DNA of 33,786 nt from Pseudomonadota bacterium (GTDB lineage Bacteria > Pseudomonadota > Alphaproteobacteria > Rhodospirillales > Magnetospirillaceae): NCBI GenBank assembly GCA_023458315.1, contig JAEXAH010000127.1, positions 1 through 33,786 on the forward strand. Reading direction: 5' to 3'. Below, piece after piece: positions 32,532 through 33,786 of this stretch (the first letter of the stretch is position 1; the number at the start of each line of letters is the position of its first letter). Below the pieces are notes generated by a model. It did no database searches, was not told where the DNA came from, and saw only the letters and a list, made by a program, of their open reading frames with translations. The position numbers and the translations under genes were made by a program.

Positions 32532-32573
32532 CATGATCACGCCACGGCGCGGCGGCCCCTTTGACCCAAGGCC

Positions 32574-32810
32574 CTACACGTCCTTTTCGGGGTCGATGTC
32601 GTGGGAACGCTTGCCGTAGCGGTCCAGGAAGGATGCGCCGGTGGCGATCTCCACATGGTTGCGCTGGTGTTCGGCGGTCTGCTTCAGGAAGGATTGCTGA
32701 AGCTCGAACATATGCCGCCAGCACTGGAACACCTGCTGGGCCGAAACGGTCCAGGCCGACAGCCATGCGGTCTGAAGGTCGCCCAGATTCTTATAGGGAT
32801 TGTTGGCCAT
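32574..32810 (-). CDS. Small helical protein, phasin-like (78 aa)
   Basis: The family is not certain. The protein reads MANNPYKNLGDLQTAWLSAWTVSAQQVFQCWRHMFELQQSFLKQTAEHQRNHVEIATG and ends with an acidic DIDPEKDV. It is amphipathic and helical with many Gln, Phe and Trp residues, which loosely resembles phasins that coat polyhydroxyalkanoate granules. No signal peptide is present. GGGAGG lies 7 bases before the ATG at 32810, which is better than the GTG two codons earlier. It lies downstream of the exported Cys-containing protein on the same strand, with a terminator between them, so it is probably transcribed alone. Confidence 0.7.
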   Translation of the reverse strand: MANNPYKNLGDLQTAWLSAWTVSAQQVFQCWRHMFELQQSFLKQTAEHQRNHVEIATGASFLDRYGKRSHDIDPEKDV

Positions 32811-32882
32811 TTTCACGCCTCCCTGTCGTTTCCCCCATGGTAGCAGAGAAGCACCAGCGGCGCCACGCCGCCGCCCGACATG

Positions 32883-32913
32883 AAAAAGCCCCGGCGCGGC
32901 GGCCGGGGCTTTT
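32883..32913. terminator. Rho-independent terminator downstream of the exported protein gene
   Basis: AAAAGCCCCGGC-gcggcg-GCCGGGGCTTTT. On the minus strand it lies 18 bases after the stop of the 181-aa gene and ends in a T run. Confidence 0.9.
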
Positions 32914-32930
32914 CAGGGAACGACGGAAGC

Positions 32931-33476
32931 TCAGCCGCCCTTGGCAGCGGTCTTCTTGTCTGCTTCGGGCTTCTTTTCCGCCTTGGCGGCGACCTTGGGA
33001 TTGACCTTGGCGCTGGCCTCGCGCACCTGGGTACCGCAGACCGGGCGATCGGGCTTGTCCATGGTGGCGGCGGCGAAATGCTCCAGTTCGGCGGGCTTCA
33101 GCGCGTGCAGCTTCTCGAACAGCGGCACATGGCTTTCGCAATAATTGTCCACCAGATGGGCGCGCTGGGATTCGTCATTGGCCAGCGAGGTCATGTAGCG
33201 GTCGATGTTGACGCCCTGGCGCGAGAACTGGCCGCGCAGGATCTTGGCGTTCTCGTTCAACTGGCCGCCGAAGCGGTGAATGTAGGTGGCATACTTGCCC
33301 GGCAGGCTGGGATCGTCGGTCCGGCAGTTGAGGGACGCGACCTGAAGCTGGATATGCAACTGGCGCACCTGAAGGGCGCGGGCCTCGGTCGGGCTGATGC
33401 AGCTGGCGGCAAGGGCCGAGGCGGCGGTGGACGCGGTAAGCAGAGCGGCGGCGACGGCGCTGGCGATGCGGATCAA
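32931..33476 (-). CDS. Exported protein of unknown function (181 aa)
   Basis: I do not recognise the family. A signal peptide is clear (MIRIASAVAAALLTASTAASALA). The mature part starts ASCISPTEARALQVRQLHIQLQVASLNC and continues KYATYIHRFGGQLNENAKILRGQFSRQG, LVDNYCESHVPLFEKL and PVCGTQV. The four cysteines could form two disulfides. A Lys/Ala-rich tail (AAKAEKKPEADKKTAAKGG) ends the protein. I choose the TTG at 33476 because AAGAGG lies 6 bases before it and the signal peptide then begins correctly. The longer frame to 33536 would also start at a TTG. It is probably periplasmic. Confidence 0.75.
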   Translation of the reverse strand: MIRIASAVAAALLTASTAASALAASCISPTEARALQVRQLHIQLQVASLNCRTDDPSLPGKYATYIHRFGGQLNENAKILRGQFSRQGVNIDRYMTSLANDESQRAHLVDNYCESHVPLFEKLHALKPAELEHFAAATMDKPDRPVCGTQVREASAKVNPKVAAKAEKKPEADKKTAAKGG

Positions 33477-33662
33477 CGAGGACCTCTTGCGTCGGAGAAA
33501 GGCGAGCGGGCGCCAGTGTGGAGAAACGCCCCACAAATAGCAACAATTCCAATGTAACAGGATCGGACGAAAATCGCTCAGGCGGCGCGGCGGGCGGCAC
33601 CGTCCTGTAGGCGGACAAAAAAGTTTGCTCCGGGAGAGAGGCTAAGCCATTGATCCACGCTA

Positions 33663-33786
33663 ATACCAGCCTGCGCTGACGGCGACTCACGGCGGGGATT
33701 CCCATGAGCGGCCAAATGTGAGTCACTCTGGCAAACAGCCGGAGGTTTGCAGTGGCCGCACCGATCCCCCTTCGCCTTGATTATGA
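33663..33786 (+). mobile_element. Truncated 5' end of an IS630-type insertion sequence (right copy)
   Basis: The inverted counterpart of the left end. It begins after TA at 33661-33662 and reads outward to the window edge. It matches positions 1-124 except for one base at 33740, just before the ribosome binding site. The flanking bases differ from those of the left copy beyond the shared C-TA, so the two look like separate insertions. Nothing else is seen between the exported protein gene and this element (33477-33660). Confidence 0.6.
33752..33786 (+). CDS. Partial transposase N-terminus, IS630 family (probable), cut by window edge
   Basis: A GTG start after GGAGG with about 7 bases of spacing, reading VAAPIPLRLDY and then running off the window. 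It is identical in sequence to the left copy. The call rests on N-terminal resemblance only. Confidence 0.45.
   Translation, partial: MAAPIPLRLDY

Overview
This window is GC-rich and its genes are dense. The content points to an alphaproteobacterium of the Rhodospirillales type (Magnetospirillum-like). The clues are a circularly permuted two-piece ssrA gene, an alpha-type SspB adaptor, a sigma-54-controlled glnB-glnA pair, hflK-hflC-DUF2065-degP, and an mreBCD-mrdA-rodA operon. The genus is an inference. Almost all of the window is housekeeping chromosome. The two ends are 127-bp inverted copies (one mismatch) of what looks like the 5' end of an IS630-type element, each cut inside its transposase start. 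The window is therefore probably an assembled contig lying between two IS copies.

Layout. 1-2166: IS end, glnA terminator, glnA and glnB (minus strand) behind a clear -24/-12 promoter. 2330-3902: a class I/II aminotransferase, tRNA-His with its terminator, and a cluster of palindromes. 3911-7417 (minus): class I fumarase, the ClpXP adaptor sspB, the permuted tmRNA gene ssrA (tag ANDNVALAAAA), and a small two-gene unit (111-aa protein plus lipoprotein). 7520-8611 (minus): the Mrp/ApbC Fe-S carrier. 8867-12706 (plus): hflK, hflC, a DUF2065 protein and a DegP-type protease. 12865-16358: an unknown small protein, serB and a methyl-accepting chemotaxis protein. 16518-17474: miaA.

17574-26710 is a branched-chain amino acid block: ilvB, ilvN, ilvC and leuA. 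It is interrupted twice. Between ilvN and ilvC lies a YjhX (TopAI-like) gene followed by a methyltransferase. Between ilvC and leuA lie a periplasmic solute-binding-like protein and a translationally coupled pair of unrecognised genes (147 aa and 438 aa). The larger of these ends in what looks like an ImmA/IrrE-type fold that has lost its HExxH. 26807-32399 is the rod-shape operon mreB-mreC-mreD-mrdA-rodA. 32400-33786 holds a hairpin cluster, a small phasin-like protein, an exported Cys-containing protein and the second IS end.

How they work together: glnB/glnA handle nitrogen sensing and assimilation. ssrA and sspB form a tag-and-deliver pair for ClpXP. hflKC and degP are envelope proteolysis genes. 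The ilv/leu genes make valine, isoleucine and leucine. The mre genes drive lateral wall synthesis. The parts most worth following up are the 147/438-aa pair, the YjhX-methyltransferase pair without YjhQ, and the tmRNA/SspB neighbourhood.
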